64,000 nt of DNA from Panorpa germanica (Eukaryota; Arthropoda; Insecta; Mecoptera; Panorpidae), in the NCBI GenBank assembly GCA_963678705.1, contig OY783205.1, positions 1,488,001-1,552,000 on the forward strand, read 5' to 3'. This document shows, piece by piece, positions 19,893 to 32,890 of this stretch (position 1 is its first letter; every line of letters starts with the position of its first letter). The notes under the pieces were generated by a model, which was not told where the DNA came from, did no database searches, and saw nothing but the letters and a program-made list of their open reading frames with translations. The position numbers and the translations under genes are program-made.

Positions 19893-20140
19893 GCTCACAG
19901 AACCTCAAATGAACAATTATTTGTTAATAAGTCGCAATATTATAGGAGATATTAACAAAAATAAAAAAAAGGAATCCTATGTCATAAAAATATAAATCTG
20001 CTTTTTCTATCTCTATAAAATAATCTCGATTACTTATTTCTTTTGTGACGTCATATGCAGAGCTGCCACAAGCAACAAAACAGAATTTCAAATTTGAAAT
20101 AGCTGTATTTACGTCAACTTTTGGATATTGAAATAAATAG
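19893..20140. mobile_element. Partial copy of the AATGGGCTTGTGTCC TIR element
   Basis: AGAACCTCAAATG, a diverged ...GAGATATTAAC block and TTTGTGACGTCATATG line up with 48600-48790 and, inverted, with 63361-63996. It is diverged, and its termini are not recognisable. Confidence 0.45.
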
Positions 20141-21690
20141 AAACGCCAATATACGCATATTATCTTATATTTAAAAAAGAAACAATTAAACGACCAATAA
20201 AGAATTAGTTCACAAGCTCATCATATTTTTGACAAAAATATTTACTGAAGTTATTGTGCTCGTTCCACTGCAGTGATTAATCTTATAAAAAAGAAGTGTG
20301 TATTAGTCTATCTTGTGAAGCATGTGAATGGTAGGCCCTCGTGTGTGTACTATCCTTTTCTTTTATGATATGGACGACTTATGTAATGAGGATAGCATTT
20401 TCCTAAATTCTTTTCAATCATTGGAATAATTTTTCACAAGATTACTAATATTCTTTTTCCCCATGCTCGTTATTATTATTGTTTTAAGATTTACTTTATT
20501 TGTTCTGTATTCTTATGTACTTGTGGTTCTTGTACTTTTTCTAAATCTGATGGTTCCAGCTATTTAATTGTGTACTTCACTTATTTTTCGTGGTTGCTTT
20601 GGAATCACCAGATAAAATCCTTTTCACTGTTGATATTATTTGTATTTGCATTTCTTCTAATTAATTAAACTCTCATAGAACAAAAATGTCCAAGTTATTA
20701 TATAGGTGGTTTATTAATAAATATTAATAATATAATTTTATTTTTATTAATTTAAGAAATATTTCATAATTTATAATTAGCTTAATTAAGTTATAAGACG
20801 TGCGGTTTGCTATATTTAGATTTATTAATAATTTTACATAGTATTTTGAAGAAATTGCTTGAATTTGATTGCTCGCCAATGTCTACATTTACCTTAGTAA
20901 GTTCTATCCTCCTAATCTCTATCCTAATTACTTTTTTTCTAAATTTTATTACCTTTGTAAGAGCTGGCTGCTATGTTGTAAAAGCCCATATTTACTGCTT
21001 ATATTTCTGAAACAGTTGTTGGCATTGTTGGTCATAATTCCTGCTATTGCAGTGGTGACACGGAGAACTGTTCTAGATGCCGTTAACTTACGCACTCCAG
21101 AAAAATCTCCAACCACTATTAACTCCCTGTTGCATAATATCTGAGAGTCAATAGCAACTGATTCATTGTAAATAAAGACGTATTATCTTTTCTGAAACAC
21201 ATACATAATTAACTAACTTAGGAGCGCATTATTTTAAGATTTATGCATAAGTGATTTCACAATATAATTACATAAATATAGCTGTGAGTGTTATATATAT
21301 TACCTGAAACGAAGAGCTTTCCATTAATTACATCACACGCAAAGTAGAGATGAAAGGGGTTCACAAATTGACAATAAGGCCACCTAAGTCAGAGGTCAGA
21401 CGCGTTGTTCAATATAAAATATAAAAGCCATTAAAAATAAATAGTATAAGTTTAAAAAAAATTGTAAAAAAAGGTATAAATTTCCATGAGAGTTAAAAAT
21501 GTCATTTATTCTAAAATCAAAAAAATGATATTTCAGAATGGTTGAATATTGTAAGGAATACCAATACTGCTTGCTTGTTATGTATATTAAGATATAAATA
21601 AATCCAAGTTAATTGTTCAAATATAAAATATAATATTTGTTTCTTCCTCAGTCAACCCTATGCATAAAAAACAATCACCTGACCCTGACT
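20141..21690. other. AT-rich sequence without recognised genes
   Basis: Overlapping short plus frames at 20807-21144 contain hydrophobic runs but no family signature. They are probably chance. Confidence 0.45.
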
Positions 21691-21900
21691 CGACTAATGA
21701 ATAAAAATAGCCAGAGAATTTGTTATGTTATCTTCGGATTAGATCCCCGTATCAGAGTTACATATATATATTTTTTTGCTATGCAGTAAAATTAGTTACG
21801 TATTTCACTTCTATATGAGACTACGACACTATAAAAGCGACGAATATAATAGGAGGACGTAGGTGATAGAACTCAGTATCGGAAATAGGCCGGCTTTAAA
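21691..21900 (+). repeat. tRNA-derived SINE-like element (diverged)
   Basis: A B-box-like CGGATTAGATCCCC is followed by ATCAGAGTTACATAT and ACGACACTATAAAAGCGACG. The same order occurs at 52615-52860 and, inverted, in the 46-50 kb units. The A box is unclear. Confidence 0.55.
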
Positions 21901-22688
21901 TAAATTATTCTATTTTTGAGGAACTTTGTCGATTGATTGTGGCTCTATTTTACAAATAGTTGTTAATATTATTTCTTTGGTTTGTCACTTGGTTAGGCGG
22001 GATGCGCTATGCTTATAAGTCAGTCAATACAGTACTCAGAATTAAATTTTTGAAGAGTTTCCATTTGTATTCTATTCCCTTTTACCTGAGAGTGGGATAA
22101 AAATATAGTAAAATTAGAAAAAATTAAAAGTAATTTAAAAAATAAATAATTTATATAAATAGTTACATAAAGCAAATTTTTACTTCAGCTGTAATATTAT
22201 TTTAATTTATTTAATAATTAATAAAAAATTTACTGAATGATTCTTATTATAAATAAAAAATATATAAAATAAAAATAGAAGATAATTAAACAAAAAATAC
22301 AATATTACAAGTTAAAATTGTTTTTAAAATAAACAAGACTATATTTTCTTATCGCTGTCAAAGATAAAATAAACACATTTCGTAATTACTACAGAAGAAA
22401 CCATTAAAGCGAATGAATTCCAATAAAATTATCAATTTTTACCCAAATATATTTTTTATTATTACTAAACATATTGCAGTTAAAATATGTTTACTGAAAT
22501 TTAAAATAATATGTGAAATATGTTACAAATTTTCAAATTATTTTCTGATCATTTAGCGATTTCATAATGATAAATGCGAAAACCGCGTCCGTACCAAGCC
22601 ATTACAGACTTTGTAAAGAGATCATTCATCTCAAATCGAGAAAAACCCACCTTGACTGTGGAAAAGAGGATTAAGGATGAGTAGACCC
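21901..22688. other. AT-rich sequence without recognised genes
   Basis: Nothing beyond A/T-rich simple sequence near 22100-22300. Confidence 0.5.
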
Positions 22689-22691
22689 TTA

Positions 22692-23090
22692 GGCCCTCCG
22701 CACACGAGTCGACTGATTGCAAACGCGAGCCCCGAATATGCCCGAACCGAATGAGAATGCAATTGTGCTGTTAGTGAGAGAAAACACACTGCACTAACGA
22801 AAGAAAACTGTCTTCAAACTAGTTTTGAGCACGTTTTGGGCGAGTGTGTTTCTATGTCGCAGGTCATGGCTTGGTTTGCATGTTTTTTATGGGGACATCA
22901 TGAGCAGAGATGTGCTCAAATACTATTCAAAAGTATTTAAGTACATACATACATACAAATACGACACAATAAAATCCCCTATTATGCTATAGAGTCCCGA
23001 AACACAACTCGACATGGCTTGTTTTTCATTTTCTTTAGAAATTTCTTTGCTGGGCTGGTTTATAATCAATCGACTCGTGTGCGGAGGACC
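22692..23090. mobile_element. Harbinger-type MITE (family 2), complete, 399 bp
   Basis: The long TIRs start GGCCCTCCGCACACGAGTCG on the left; the right end is the near-perfect complement CGACTCGTGTGCGGAGGACC. They are flanked by TTA on both sides (22689-22691 and 23091-23093), the 3-bp TWA duplication of PIF/Harbinger. Other copies lie at 35373, 51485 and 57559. It is non-coding. Confidence 0.9.
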
Positions 23091-23093
23091 TTA

Positions 23094-23460
23094 TAGTCCG
23101 CAGTCTTAAGTCGCATAAGGAATTGTGTATTTCAACAAAGAAAATAAAACACCCTGGAATACAAGAAATTATAAATACGTGTTGTGTATATAGATATTAT
23201 AGTAAATTGTCTAATAGTGTTTTTACTCAATTAAGTTGTAATTAAACTGCTTCAACTTAAACACTTAAAGGGATTAAAGCACCCCGAGATTTGTTTAGAT
23301 TTAATAATTACACTTTTAAAAATATTTTAATAGTTGACTATTTGGTAGAGTAATATTATATTTATATTTATATTGACTATTATATTTAAGAGTAATATTG
23401 ACATAACAATTGACAATTTAAGGTGCTTCCTTTGCGGAAGTATACATACGTATAATAGGA
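23094..23460. other. No recognised feature
   Basis: AT-rich, with a short TATATTTATATTTATA run near 23356. Confidence 0.5.
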
Positions 23461-23463
23461 TGC

Positions 23464-23925
23464 ATGATAATGGAGGAACTAAAAAGGGACAAGATAAGAA
23501 TTAAAGCAGATGGAAGAGCAATAAAGTATGAGGAGAAAATGAGCAGTGCTGGAAGCAAAATTTTAAGGAAAATAAGGAAGGAAATAAAGAAATGGGGGGA
23601 AGGCGCAAGTGTGGAAGAGGAGCTGAGGACGAAACACTGGAACACATTAAGTTTGATTGTAAGGAAAAAGTAGATAGCGAGATGAATATTGGGCAGCTCT
23701 TAAAAGGGAGCAAGGAAGGGAACAGATGGATGGCATAAATAACTAAAAGAAGGAAGGCTGAAGCTATTTAAATCTTTTTAAAATGTGCAAAACCATGAAT
23801 TTTCTTTCAGATATTAGGAGAATTTATGTTTTTGTTTTTGGTTTTGGTAGGACGAAATAGATATATACTCGTATTTAAGTATTGTGATGTAATGCCGAAA
23901 GGTAAATATTAAATAAATAAATAAT
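23464..23925 (+). pseudogene. 3' end of a non-LTR retrotransposon (C-terminal coding plus 3' UTR)
   Basis: The plus frame from 23464 encodes a basic helix (DKIRIKADGRAIKYEEKM, LRKIRKEIKKWGEG). After a one-base shift near 23620 it continues GAEDETLEHIKFDCKEKVDS and LLKGSKEGNRWMA, ending at TAA 23736-23738. The 'E-T-x-x-H-x3-x-C' motif followed by a short tail is the usual C-terminus of R1/Jockey-like elements. About 180 bp later, a TAAATAAATAAATAA tail near 23910-23925 fits a 3' end formed by target-primed reverse transcription. It is severely 5'-truncated. The opposite-strand frames are shadows. Confidence 0.6.
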
Positions 23926-25085
23926 ATACTCGTATACGTATACAATTCTTCCTTTTCTTTTGCGTTTATCTCGAAACTACTTGTTTTAATTGGTCATCAA
24001 TATTATAAAAATTACACCTCATTATAAAATGATCTATTGTGTAGCTAAAAATATCGACATTTCTTTCTAAACATTTGCACAAAGAAATTTTTTTCATATG
24101 CAACTTGATAGCAATTATATTTGTTTTATTGTTTTATTTCTGACGTTGGTGACTATCTACGAGCCTCCCGGCAAACGTGTTCCAAGAAACACCTTATATC
24201 TCCGCCAATTTTCACATTTTTTAATAATTTTTTATGTGAATATAATCACAAATATGTATTAAAATGTATTTAATGATAGTAAGAGGAAATTACTATAAAA
24301 AAATATACTTGAAGGTTGTGTCCAAACAAAGGATTTTTTTCTAACTTTTTCTACGGCTACTCAATGCTGAGCAACATTATTAACTGAACATGGCAATTAT
24401 ATTATTGTATTGAAAGCAACCATCTTGACGTGTGACTTGAGTAGATACTGAGGTAGCTGCCGTAATTAGAGAAATTATAAAAATTTAAATTATGGCGTTT
24501 TTTTTTCATAATTTTTCCCACACTGCTTTTTCGCTCTGTCATTTCTACTGCGAGCCGAAGCTGTGCTGTATTTTACAATTTCACTCAGATTTTGTCGTTA
24601 TTAAGGAACTTTTTTTATTTTTTACTTTTGCTTAAACTGATTATTTTAATTATGTCTACATTCTTATCGCCAGTTATTTATATTAATCAAGCTGTCAATA
24701 AATTATATAGTCGTTGATTTTATATTAAAAAAAAACAAAGTTCTGTAATTAATTTTGAATGGTAGGCTGTAGTGTGTGTATTGTCATGTGTTTGATAGCG
24801 AGAGTAAATATTGACAAAGTAATAAAATATAATAAAAACACCTTAGACAAACTATGACTTCCAATGCACGTTTATCCAATATTAGAATTTCGACCTTGCT
24901 CGATCATACGAGAGCTGACTCCTTTTTTGTTCAATCAAAAAAATTCCGGTTTTACATCAGAGAGACAGAACAACAAAACACTAACAAAAACTGTTTTTCT
25001 GAACAAAAAACACCAATGTTATGTAAAAACTAAACAGTTCTTAAAACATTTTTGTCTTTAAAAACTGTTTTAGTAAACAAAACAC
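23926..25085. other. AT-rich sequence without recognised genes
   Basis: Nothing assigned. Confidence 0.5.
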
Positions 25086-25215
25086 ATTCCCATCTAGAGT
25101 CAGTAAGATCAAAGGAAAACACGTTTGTTGTTGACTTTTAGTCTGCTTGGTTTGAACACGGACTTTTGTTCTTTGTGAACATTTGCACTTGTCAGTTTGT
25201 GTTTATCATTTGGCT
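25086..25215. repeat. Dispersed repeat F (copy 1)
   Basis: TCCCATCTAGAGTCAGTAAG, GATCAAAGGAAAACAC and CTTGGTTTGAACACG recur in order at 62400-62520. Confidence 0.7.
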
Positions 25216-27778
25216 TATTTGGTGGTTATATTGGCTTTGGAAATTGCATCTCTGTAATTTGTTTTTTTCTTGGCAATGTTAGATTCTACCAATTTAATTA
25301 ATAGTTCAAAATCAGTACTTGACATCCTTGTAAAGTTGTGAAAGTAGGATCTTAATTCATCATTTAACCCAATTCTGCTGTGCCTTAATGAACTCTCCTT
25401 TTCAATAGAGAACTGACTCCCAATATCTCCGTTTCTTTTCTAATTGGTATGCTATTTATTAAAAAAATCGCATTTTATTATAAAGTCATTGTCTGTTCAA
25501 AGTGAACCGTCCCAATTTTTAATAGGATAGAGAATGTTGACCTGAAAGTATGTCTAAGTTGCGTACGAGAGAGAAAGGTATATGTTTCTATTTGTTCTCA
25601 TTGCGCATACTTACAAAGTAAATTAAAATATCATCGCATATTGAAATTATTACTTAAAATCGATGTAATTGCTGCGATTACAACATTGTTTCCCCTGTTG
25701 CTTTCCCAATTTGGTGCTAAACAAATCATCGTTCGATAGTTCTCGAGTTTCCTCGTATGGAGGTAGTAGGAAAGTTTTTGAGGGAGACTTCTAAAACTAA
25801 AACATCTAAAACTGGGCTGGGTTTTACGATCTTGTCGGTGATGATTTCTAAACCAGTTTCGTTAAGTAATAAATTCCCGAATTCTCTTCTTCGTTAACAT
25901 GTTTTTATAGTCCGGTAAATTTTGTTTGTTTGTAGTTTTATGTTGGTTATAATTAGTTAAATAGTCTTATTGAACTGTAGTCATATGGAAAGTCATTTGA
26001 TCATTTTAAACATTTGTTCTGTATGATCTGTAGTTTCTTCTTGTTTGGTGGTAGTTGTGTTTTCCCAGATTTTTTCAGATACGGTAATGTCGGTTGTTTC
26101 CGTTGTCTTTAGAGTGAATATAGTGTGCTTCAAAGGTTTAATTTGTTTCAGCAGTTGTGTTTGATATAGTGGTGAGTACATAAGTTTCGTGCTTGATGTA
26201 ATTCCAACTTATTTTACTGAATTTGACCATTCAGTTTTTGCTGGTGTGAAGAATATGATGGCTACTGTGTTGGTTTTTAGTTGCCATTTGAAATAATAGT
26301 ATGTCAGTTTGTAAGAGTCATTTGAATATCGTTGATGTAATAATTGTATAATGACGACCTGAGTAAAGAAACTTTGGAGAAGTGGACTCTTGCTGGTATT
26401 TCTTTCATTGTAATGTGTCGTAATTTAGCGCAACTTTGAACGTTCTGTGTTTGAAGTAAGCCTGTATTATTTTGATATTGTATGTGGTGGGTAAGTTTAT
26501 TCTAAAAATTCTCGTTATTACAAAAATCTTATAACGGGTAAATAACGAATATAAAAGAATGACTTCAAAAACAATACAGCGAGTTGCCAATATCAAACTG
26601 TACGATTTCTATTTTCTCGAGACAGTAGTTCTGAGTATTTGCCGCGAGAACACTATCTAGTCAATCTAGATGTGTGACAGCGAAGTTTGGATAGTACGAT
26701 ATTGCCTACTTTGTTCCCTACACGATGACAGTTAATATCATAACAATATTTTAGTGTTTTTGAGACTTAAATCATAATTTGCAAGACGTAAAAGTTGTCG
26801 TTTCTCCTTCGTTGATTTTCTGTAATTGGTTGGTTTTTGTGTACAGTCCTTTAAACGTTATGTGGGCTACTATCTTCCTCATTCCCCTCTGTCTCCCAAC
26901 TATTACTGTTTTATTAATAAGAGGTTCGTACTTGTCTTTAGCCATCTTAGTTTCTCAGCAACATAATACTTGGCGGTGAGTTCTTTCTGCTCTTTCAGAA
27001 AGCAACATCCAATAAACTAATACAATCTAACAATAGTAAAAATATAAACAGCATTTTAAAAACACCAAACCCATTGGTGCACTCAATTAAATATATAGTA
27101 AAAAAATCGTTGTTTTCAAAGTTTTATTAAATTTTACAGCAGTCAAGCTGATTTATGTATTTTATAAAAATATCTTGCAAATCTTATACAGTAGGTTTTA
27201 TAATTTGAAGCTGGAAACCTCACTGCTGGTACGCTAAGATAAAGTAATATTTCATATCTGGCTTTCACTGAACATATTCCGCTGAATTTCCGCTATTTCA
27301 TCTCTTTCCGCATTTCTTCCCGTACTTCTATTTCAATTTTTGTGTGGGTATTACATTTAATGTCTTTTCGTTATCGTGCGTTATCGTAAATTATATTTAT
27401 ATTTGGAACTAAATCTGCCTCCCTGATACTATATCTGCGTTTTGTTGTTTGTACAAAGATGGCTTGGATGATGTTTAACATATTCTTATTTATTTTTCAA
27501 AGTTATGTCAAAATTGTGTAGCTACGTTTATTTAATAATAATTTTGTTTGATATTAACAAATATAAACATAAACAAAAATGTTTTTGATTTTAACATAGT
27601 ACTTTTGATTTTACATAATATTTTTGATTTTAATTAGATAATATATGGACTTGTAATTAATTGTAACTGTAATTTAATATTCCTAGATTTTCTTAAAAGT
27701 ATTTCTTAAGCAACAACAAGTTCTTGACGTTACGAATTCTTGCCACAAATGGGTCAGGGCACCAGGGTCTAACCCCTA
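25216..27778. other. AT-rich sequence without recognised genes
   Basis: Short frames at 25993-26181 (Thr-rich), 26405-26596 and 26779-26979 carry no recognisable domain and sit in unbiased sequence. They are probably chance. Confidence 0.45.
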
Positions 27779-28191
27779 ACAATTTTTTTTAATAACATAT
27801 TTCATTACTATACAATCCAAAATTTGAGTTTTCTACAAAGTTTCATACCGGGCCTTCTAATTTTCTCAACGCCCCCTTTTCCAATTTTTTAATTTTCAAT
27901 GTTTAAAAACTGTTAGCATTGAATATCGTAATACACGCCAAATTTCAACTTTATATCTTTTACGAATTAAAAGTTATAGAGCAAACGGAAAAAAAAATAT
28001 TTTAGTTTTTCCAAAAATACGGGTTTCCAGGAAAGTTTGGGCAAAATCCGAGGACGCAAAAAGTATTAGAATTTTTTTCTCTACGAAATAGGAAATTTGA
28101 AAAAAATCCCTGGAGCCGTTTTCGAGCTACCATACGAATCGGGTAAACATATAAACAAATAAACATACAGTTGGAACATTATAATATAGGA
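27779..28191 (-). mobile_element. Non-autonomous Helitron (family H2), 3' half lost
   Basis: An excellent 5' end on the minus strand at 28191: A|TCCTATATTATAATGTTCC. The body follows the family (ACGGGTTTCCAGGAAAG, CTCTACGAAATAGG, AGCCGTTTTCGAGCTACC, as read on plus) and stops near 27779. The hairpin/CTAG end is absent. Confidence 0.8.
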
Positions 28192-28825
28192 TCGATGCTA
28201 GCAGATGTGTTTAAACTTGTTACCATTGACCCTCGTTCAGTCGAATTATACATCACTCAATATAGGGGTATTCAAAGTTAACTGTTAGAATTGTATTACA
28301 TTCACTTTATCTTTTATTTCTAAATAGCCTCTGGACGAGCACACTTCAGTGATATCCATATTAGTTTGGGATGTATCTCCCCTTGCTACATACCTAAGTT
28401 CCATCTTCCTTGTACACTTGCAGATGTAATTTCTGTGCAATATTCCGCGAGTTATGGCCAATAATATAGGCTGGCATCGTAAGGGCTCTAGGAGTAGACG
28501 AAAGTCAACTTTGATTACTGCATATAGTGTAGTATATATAACTCGTACTCGTTTAAAACAGCCTCCATACCCTGAAGTATCATTCCCACTCACTGTTTTA
28601 ATTTTGTTTTTATTTAAAATTTAATTTAAGTTTTATCATATCACTCTTAATTCATATGCTAGAGTGATTATGCATTCTTATTTTTTTATATTTATTTAAT
28701 GTCTGCTTATTTCCCTTCACCGACGACCTTTTTAGTGCTGTGGCCTCATGTATATGTAGTCAACAACGCTACCTGATAAGTTTATAATTATGTATGTATA
28801 TAATACACTAACCGAACTCAGAAAA
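28192..28825. other. No recognised feature
   Basis: The minus frame at 28285-28593 (102 codons) has no motif I know. It is left unassigned. Confidence 0.4.
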
Positions 28826-28900
28826 TATAACTCTGGTTTGTGGATCGAACCCGTAAACGCAGAGGTCAGTGACATATATATCCTTAACTTGATAAACTTA
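28826..28900 (-). repeat. tRNA-derived SINE fragment
   Basis: On the minus strand, GGGTTCGATCCACAAACC is a clear pol III B box, followed by AGAGTTATATTTTCTGAG, the same 3' sequence as in the 44-50 kb copies. Confidence 0.6.
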
Positions 28901-29859
28901 TTAATATTGCGCGAGTACATATTTTAGCGAATTTTGCCTCTTGGCTTTGTAGGATCGAGCGGTTATAATTATTAGTTCGACAATTACCTATTTATTTTAT
29001 CAAGCAACTATTAACTTTCCTTTATCATTGAATCTAACTTCCCTGTATTTGAAATAGTTCTGAATAGAAATATGATAATTTTGTAAAATATGAACAGTTT
29101 CACTTTTCATTATAAATTATGTATTTAAAGTGTTTATAAATGTGTATATATTGTTTCAAATGCTAATAACTTTCGAAAGTTGGTGCACTCAAATAAATAT
29201 AAAAGAAAAACAATGCCCCGCCCCCATGGCTTTATTATTGCAGTACCTGATTCACGTCTTGTTGTTAGTAGATAGAGTTCTATTTTCAGAACACTTACCG
29301 CACTCTTTGCACGCAATCTACTGAAGAATCTTCTTCTTTACCTGAACAGAATAAAAAAACACAGTGATATGATAATTTTGTAAAATCTGAACAGTTTCCA
29401 ATATCCTGCCAATTTCTCGTTATATAGTTTCTTTTTGTAGTTTTCAATTTTCTTATTCCACAGAATATTATCAAAGACAGCACTCATGAATGATTCTATG
29501 TTCATTTTTTCTAACTGTGGACCTGTCCCAAATAATATTACTAACGCACCAACTAAATTATGACTAACATGTGACAAGGAATATACATTGTGAAAACCTT
29601 AATTATTAAATTAAAACGTAAATATAATATTAAAAATGTGAGTGGAGAATGAAATTTCTAAAAACATGAAATTTTTTGCCTAACTTGAATTAGGCTACAT
29701 GCAGATTTCCTTGCCCACTGTATCACAAGGTACGAATATAGGCAAGGTACGAAATATATTTTAAAGCATAAAAATGTATAGAAATTACACTAAATTAAGC
29801 TTTTAATTTAAGCAAAATAATTTTTAATATTTATTCATCACATTTTATAAAATTACTAG
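28901..29859. other. AT-rich sequence without recognised genes
   Basis: Nothing assigned. Overlapping short frames on both strands at 29130-29577 are probably chance. Confidence 0.5.
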
Positions 29860-30288
29860 ATTTTCAAATTTTAATTCCATTTATTAATTAAAATATTTAA
29901 CTCATTCTATATTAATTTTACATATAAGAACAAATAATTTTTCATATAAACTGACTAAAAAATACATTTCTGTCAATAAAATATAAAATATTTTCAATTT
30001 ATTCATTATTTGACCAACTTTTTTTCAAAATTTGTTATTTTTTTTTTTCGATTTGTAAATTGGGTACCAAAGTTAGCCTAAATACAAAATTTCAAGTTTC
30101 TAGTACATTTTTTACCCTCAAAAAAAACTGCCCCGATACCCCCAAATAAAATTTTGAATTTTTTTTTTTAATATAATATACAATTAATACAAAATCCAAA
30201 ATTTGAGCTTTCTCCAAAGTTTCATACCGCGCCCCCGCCCTAAATTTCTCGGCGCTCCTTTTATAAAATTTTGAATTTCTCAATTACG
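29860..30288 (-). mobile_element. Non-autonomous Helitron (family H2), internal fragment
   Basis: Matches the 3' half and middle of the family (TTTTAATTCCATTT, ACATATAAGAACAAATAATT, CAAAGTTTCATACCG). Both termini are missing. It ends abruptly at 30288, next to the inverted repeat at 30294. Confidence 0.7.
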
Positions 30289-30293
30289 TTGAC

Positions 30294-30355
30294 TTTAAAA
30301 CTAATACGTCAGCATTGACATACCTAGTCAGGGATAGTCAGATATTAGTTTTAAA
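30294..30355. repeat. 12-bp inverted repeat
   Basis: TTTAAAACTAAT (30294-30305) and ATTAGTTTTAAA (30344-30355) are perfect complements around a 38-bp centre that contains a GTCAGGGATAGTCAGAT near-repeat. Confidence 0.7.
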
Positions 30356-30450
30356 TTATTTCAATTTACCTGATTTTTTAGAACTTTCGACGTGGCGATG
30401 TGCACCACCCGCGATGGACGGCGCTGACCTAATAATTTCACAGTAACGTG

Positions 30451-30468
30451 GATTAACACGTGTTAATC
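30451..30468. repeat. 18-bp perfect palindrome with CACGTG core
   Basis: GATTAACACGTGTTAATC is self-complementary and centred on an E-box-like CACGTG. It could be a protein binding site; no gene nearby supports this. Confidence 0.7.
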
Positions 30469-30510
30469 GTATTCCCTTGGTTAAGGTCACTTTAAAATTA
30501 TTATTTATTG

Positions 30511-31075
30511 ATTATCTATCAATTTCCAACCCCAGTCTTCTGGGTTCAGTTGATTGCCTAGCCATGTTTGAACTTGATAGTATACAAGTGTTGAATAGCA
30601 GATGCCGATGTTGGAGGAAGACATGATAGTTGTACTTGTTTCTTGTTTCGCGTATTTTTTACAAAAGTTAAGTATCGGTATTTATCAATGCAAGTATTTT
30701 TTTTTAGTACACTACCTCACAGGTGGCGTGGAAATGTATGCATATCATGTATAATGTGACTCTTAGAATCGCGATATCTCAGGAATGGTAACTCTTAGGA
30801 AAAAATCATTAGGACAATTTTTGTAGAGAATTTAAAGATCTACATCTTTGGTTTGAGGTTTGTTTTTGATAAAGCTTACCGTTTTCGAGAAAAATCCAAA
30901 AAACGTCAAATTTTGTCCTTTGACCTCGAATAACTTTTGAAGCACACATAGAATCGATAGGGATTTTTAAAACTTTATTTGTTATGGTAAACCCTAGCTC
31001 TCCACCAATATTTGGCTCTCCGGCAATTTTTGTTATTTTAAATGTTTATATTGACCGGGCTATGAGGCGACTTTT
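30511..31075. repeat. Duplicated repeat G (copy 1), with a fragment of the CXC-protein gene
   Basis: Nearly collinear with 47322-47885. The minus strand at about 30520-30610 keeps CLPPTSASAIQHL and, after a short deletion, TWLGNQLNPDDWGWKLIDN, shared with the CXC-type gene fragment at 47134-47478. Here the cysteine-rich part is absent. The rest is non-coding. Confidence 0.75.
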
Positions 31076-31915
31076 AACATATAACATTTTCATTTATGTA
31101 AAAAAAATAATCGGGGTATATATATAATATAATATAATATTTGCTCAACACCTTATCATCATAATAATATTAATAGCAGCTATATAAGATAGAAATAATA
31201 ATCAAATAAATACAAGATAATAATATTATTAGGATAATAATAAGATAATATATTAATAAGACAAAGAAAATAATGTTAATATTAATCCTGCAGCTTGTAG
31301 TTTATAAATGCAGTTTAAAGAAGTTCTACATGCGCATGCGCAGGCTGAAATTGAAAAGAAGCAAATACATTTAAATATATAATCTAATACCGTGAAAGAT
31401 TGAAAGTCATGTAATAAATACGCTTTGCAGCCTTCTATATTTATCGAAATTTTCCATTTAGTAATCACTAATACTCTTGAGGAATACAGCTTTAAAAAAA
31501 TGTCAAAAAATATATCCAAAGTTTGAACCGATAGTAACATGCCTGAAATATCACAGAATTATTATTTGGAAATTAATATTTAAATATTATTACCATATTT
31601 TTCTTGCCCTTATGTTATACCTTTGTGGTTCTAGTAGCATTGTGAATTTATTTTTGTGTCGAGATTCATAGAGGGCCCTAACAATTTTGGGAAAGTTGGC
31701 TGCACCTCCTAAACAATTGCATTACATCTCTGCTACTCATCAATTTAATTCTTTTTGGTTTTAGTTAATTGCAAATAATTATTGATAATTAGAAATATTT
31801 TAATATTATTGCTATTTTACATGAAGAATCTCTTTTTGCGTTCTCCTTATCTCTGTTTTTTTTGCTATAATTCTCCCCAAAGAATACTTTTCTTGCTAGA
31901 CTACACAATTTTGGC
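31076..31915. other. Segment present only in copy 1 of the duplicated block
   Basis: Homology to the 47-48 kb block stops at about 31075 and resumes at about 31916. The intervening 840 bp holds simple AATAT and AATAATAAT runs, and TGCGCATGCGCA at 31331-31342. It is either an insertion here or a deletion there. Confidence 0.5.
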
Positions 31916-32310
31916 GTCCTGGTTTATAAAATACATACACTAGTAAACGATTATTAGAGTATTCTACACTTTTTAATGATTCAATTTTATATAAATATAA
32001 AGTTTCACAAAAGATATGAGTTTACATTTTGTGCTTACTGTGAAACTATGTACAATAGATAAAATTGGAGTAAGAAAGAATAAATAAAAAGAAAATAATA
32101 ATGCACCTTTTAATACTGTCTTTATAAAAGTCTCTAGTCACTCAAAGCGTACGTCATTTCCTTTCAACAAGTTGTTCGTTCTGCCACCGCATTAATTTCA
32201 TATTTCATAACTATTTTAAAAACAATATTTTTGAACATTGTATAGCTATGAATATCGCACACACCAGCCTGTCATTTCGTAACTTGCTTAGTTCTCCAAA
32301 TAGTGTAGCA
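31916..32310. repeat. Duplicated repeat G, second part (copy 1)
   Basis: Blocks such as ATTTTTGAACATTGTATAG, GTACGTCATTTCCTTT-like sequence and AGTGTAGCATTGT match 47885-48260 in the same order. Confidence 0.6.
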
Positions 32311-32890
32311 TTGTCCCTACAAACAATTTTGATCGGTATCCAAAATGCGAATCGTATCACTCTGAATAGTGATTGGAATCCTATTAGACATTAGTGTAGC
32401 ATTACATGAAGCTTTGGACAGCATGTCTGAACCGGCCGGAATGCTCCGTACCCCTTCTTATGCCCTTCCTAATACTTTCCAAACGAGGTTCGCCGAGGTG
32501 CAGCCCGTGGACTACCACTTCTACTCAGATTTCAACATAACCACACTAACAAACGACGTACATGAGTAGAAAACGAGCAATAACGACTTATATGCATATG
32601 CCTTTACATGCGGACAGAGATCTTCACATCAAAAATTAGTTGCAGTTATCTTAAATATACTGAATCTTCGTAAATGTTCGGCTAACACGAAACTTATATT
32701 CTTGAAATCGTATAAATAAATCACACAATTTTTATTATTTGTTTGTGTGAATTATAATACATATACATGGTCTATGTAGTGGTAGAAGATAATATGCGCT
32801 CCCGAACACTGTCTAACCGCCATCTGGTACGAGATTTCTAAGATACGATAAATTGTTTGTCAACACAATAGTTTGGAACACTTGCATTAG
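32311..32890. repeat. Dispersed repeat C (copy 1)
   Basis: Shares CAAACAATTTTGATCGG, GTGATTGGAATCCTATTAGA, GGCCGGAA..GCTCCGTACCCC and GAACACTGTCTAACCG with 51115-51480. The 66-codon plus frame at 32369-32569 lies wholly in the repeat and is not maintained in the other copy, so it is not counted as a gene. Confidence 0.7.

Noticed and set aside
23464..23673. 69-codon Lys-rich frame as a small host gene
   Set aside because: A frame-shifted continuation has the typical non-LTR C-terminal motif and a simple TAAA-type tail; better read as a retrotransposon end.
28285..28593. 102-codon minus frame
   Set aside because: No recognisable motif, no splice or promoter context, and composition like the background; not supportable as a gene.
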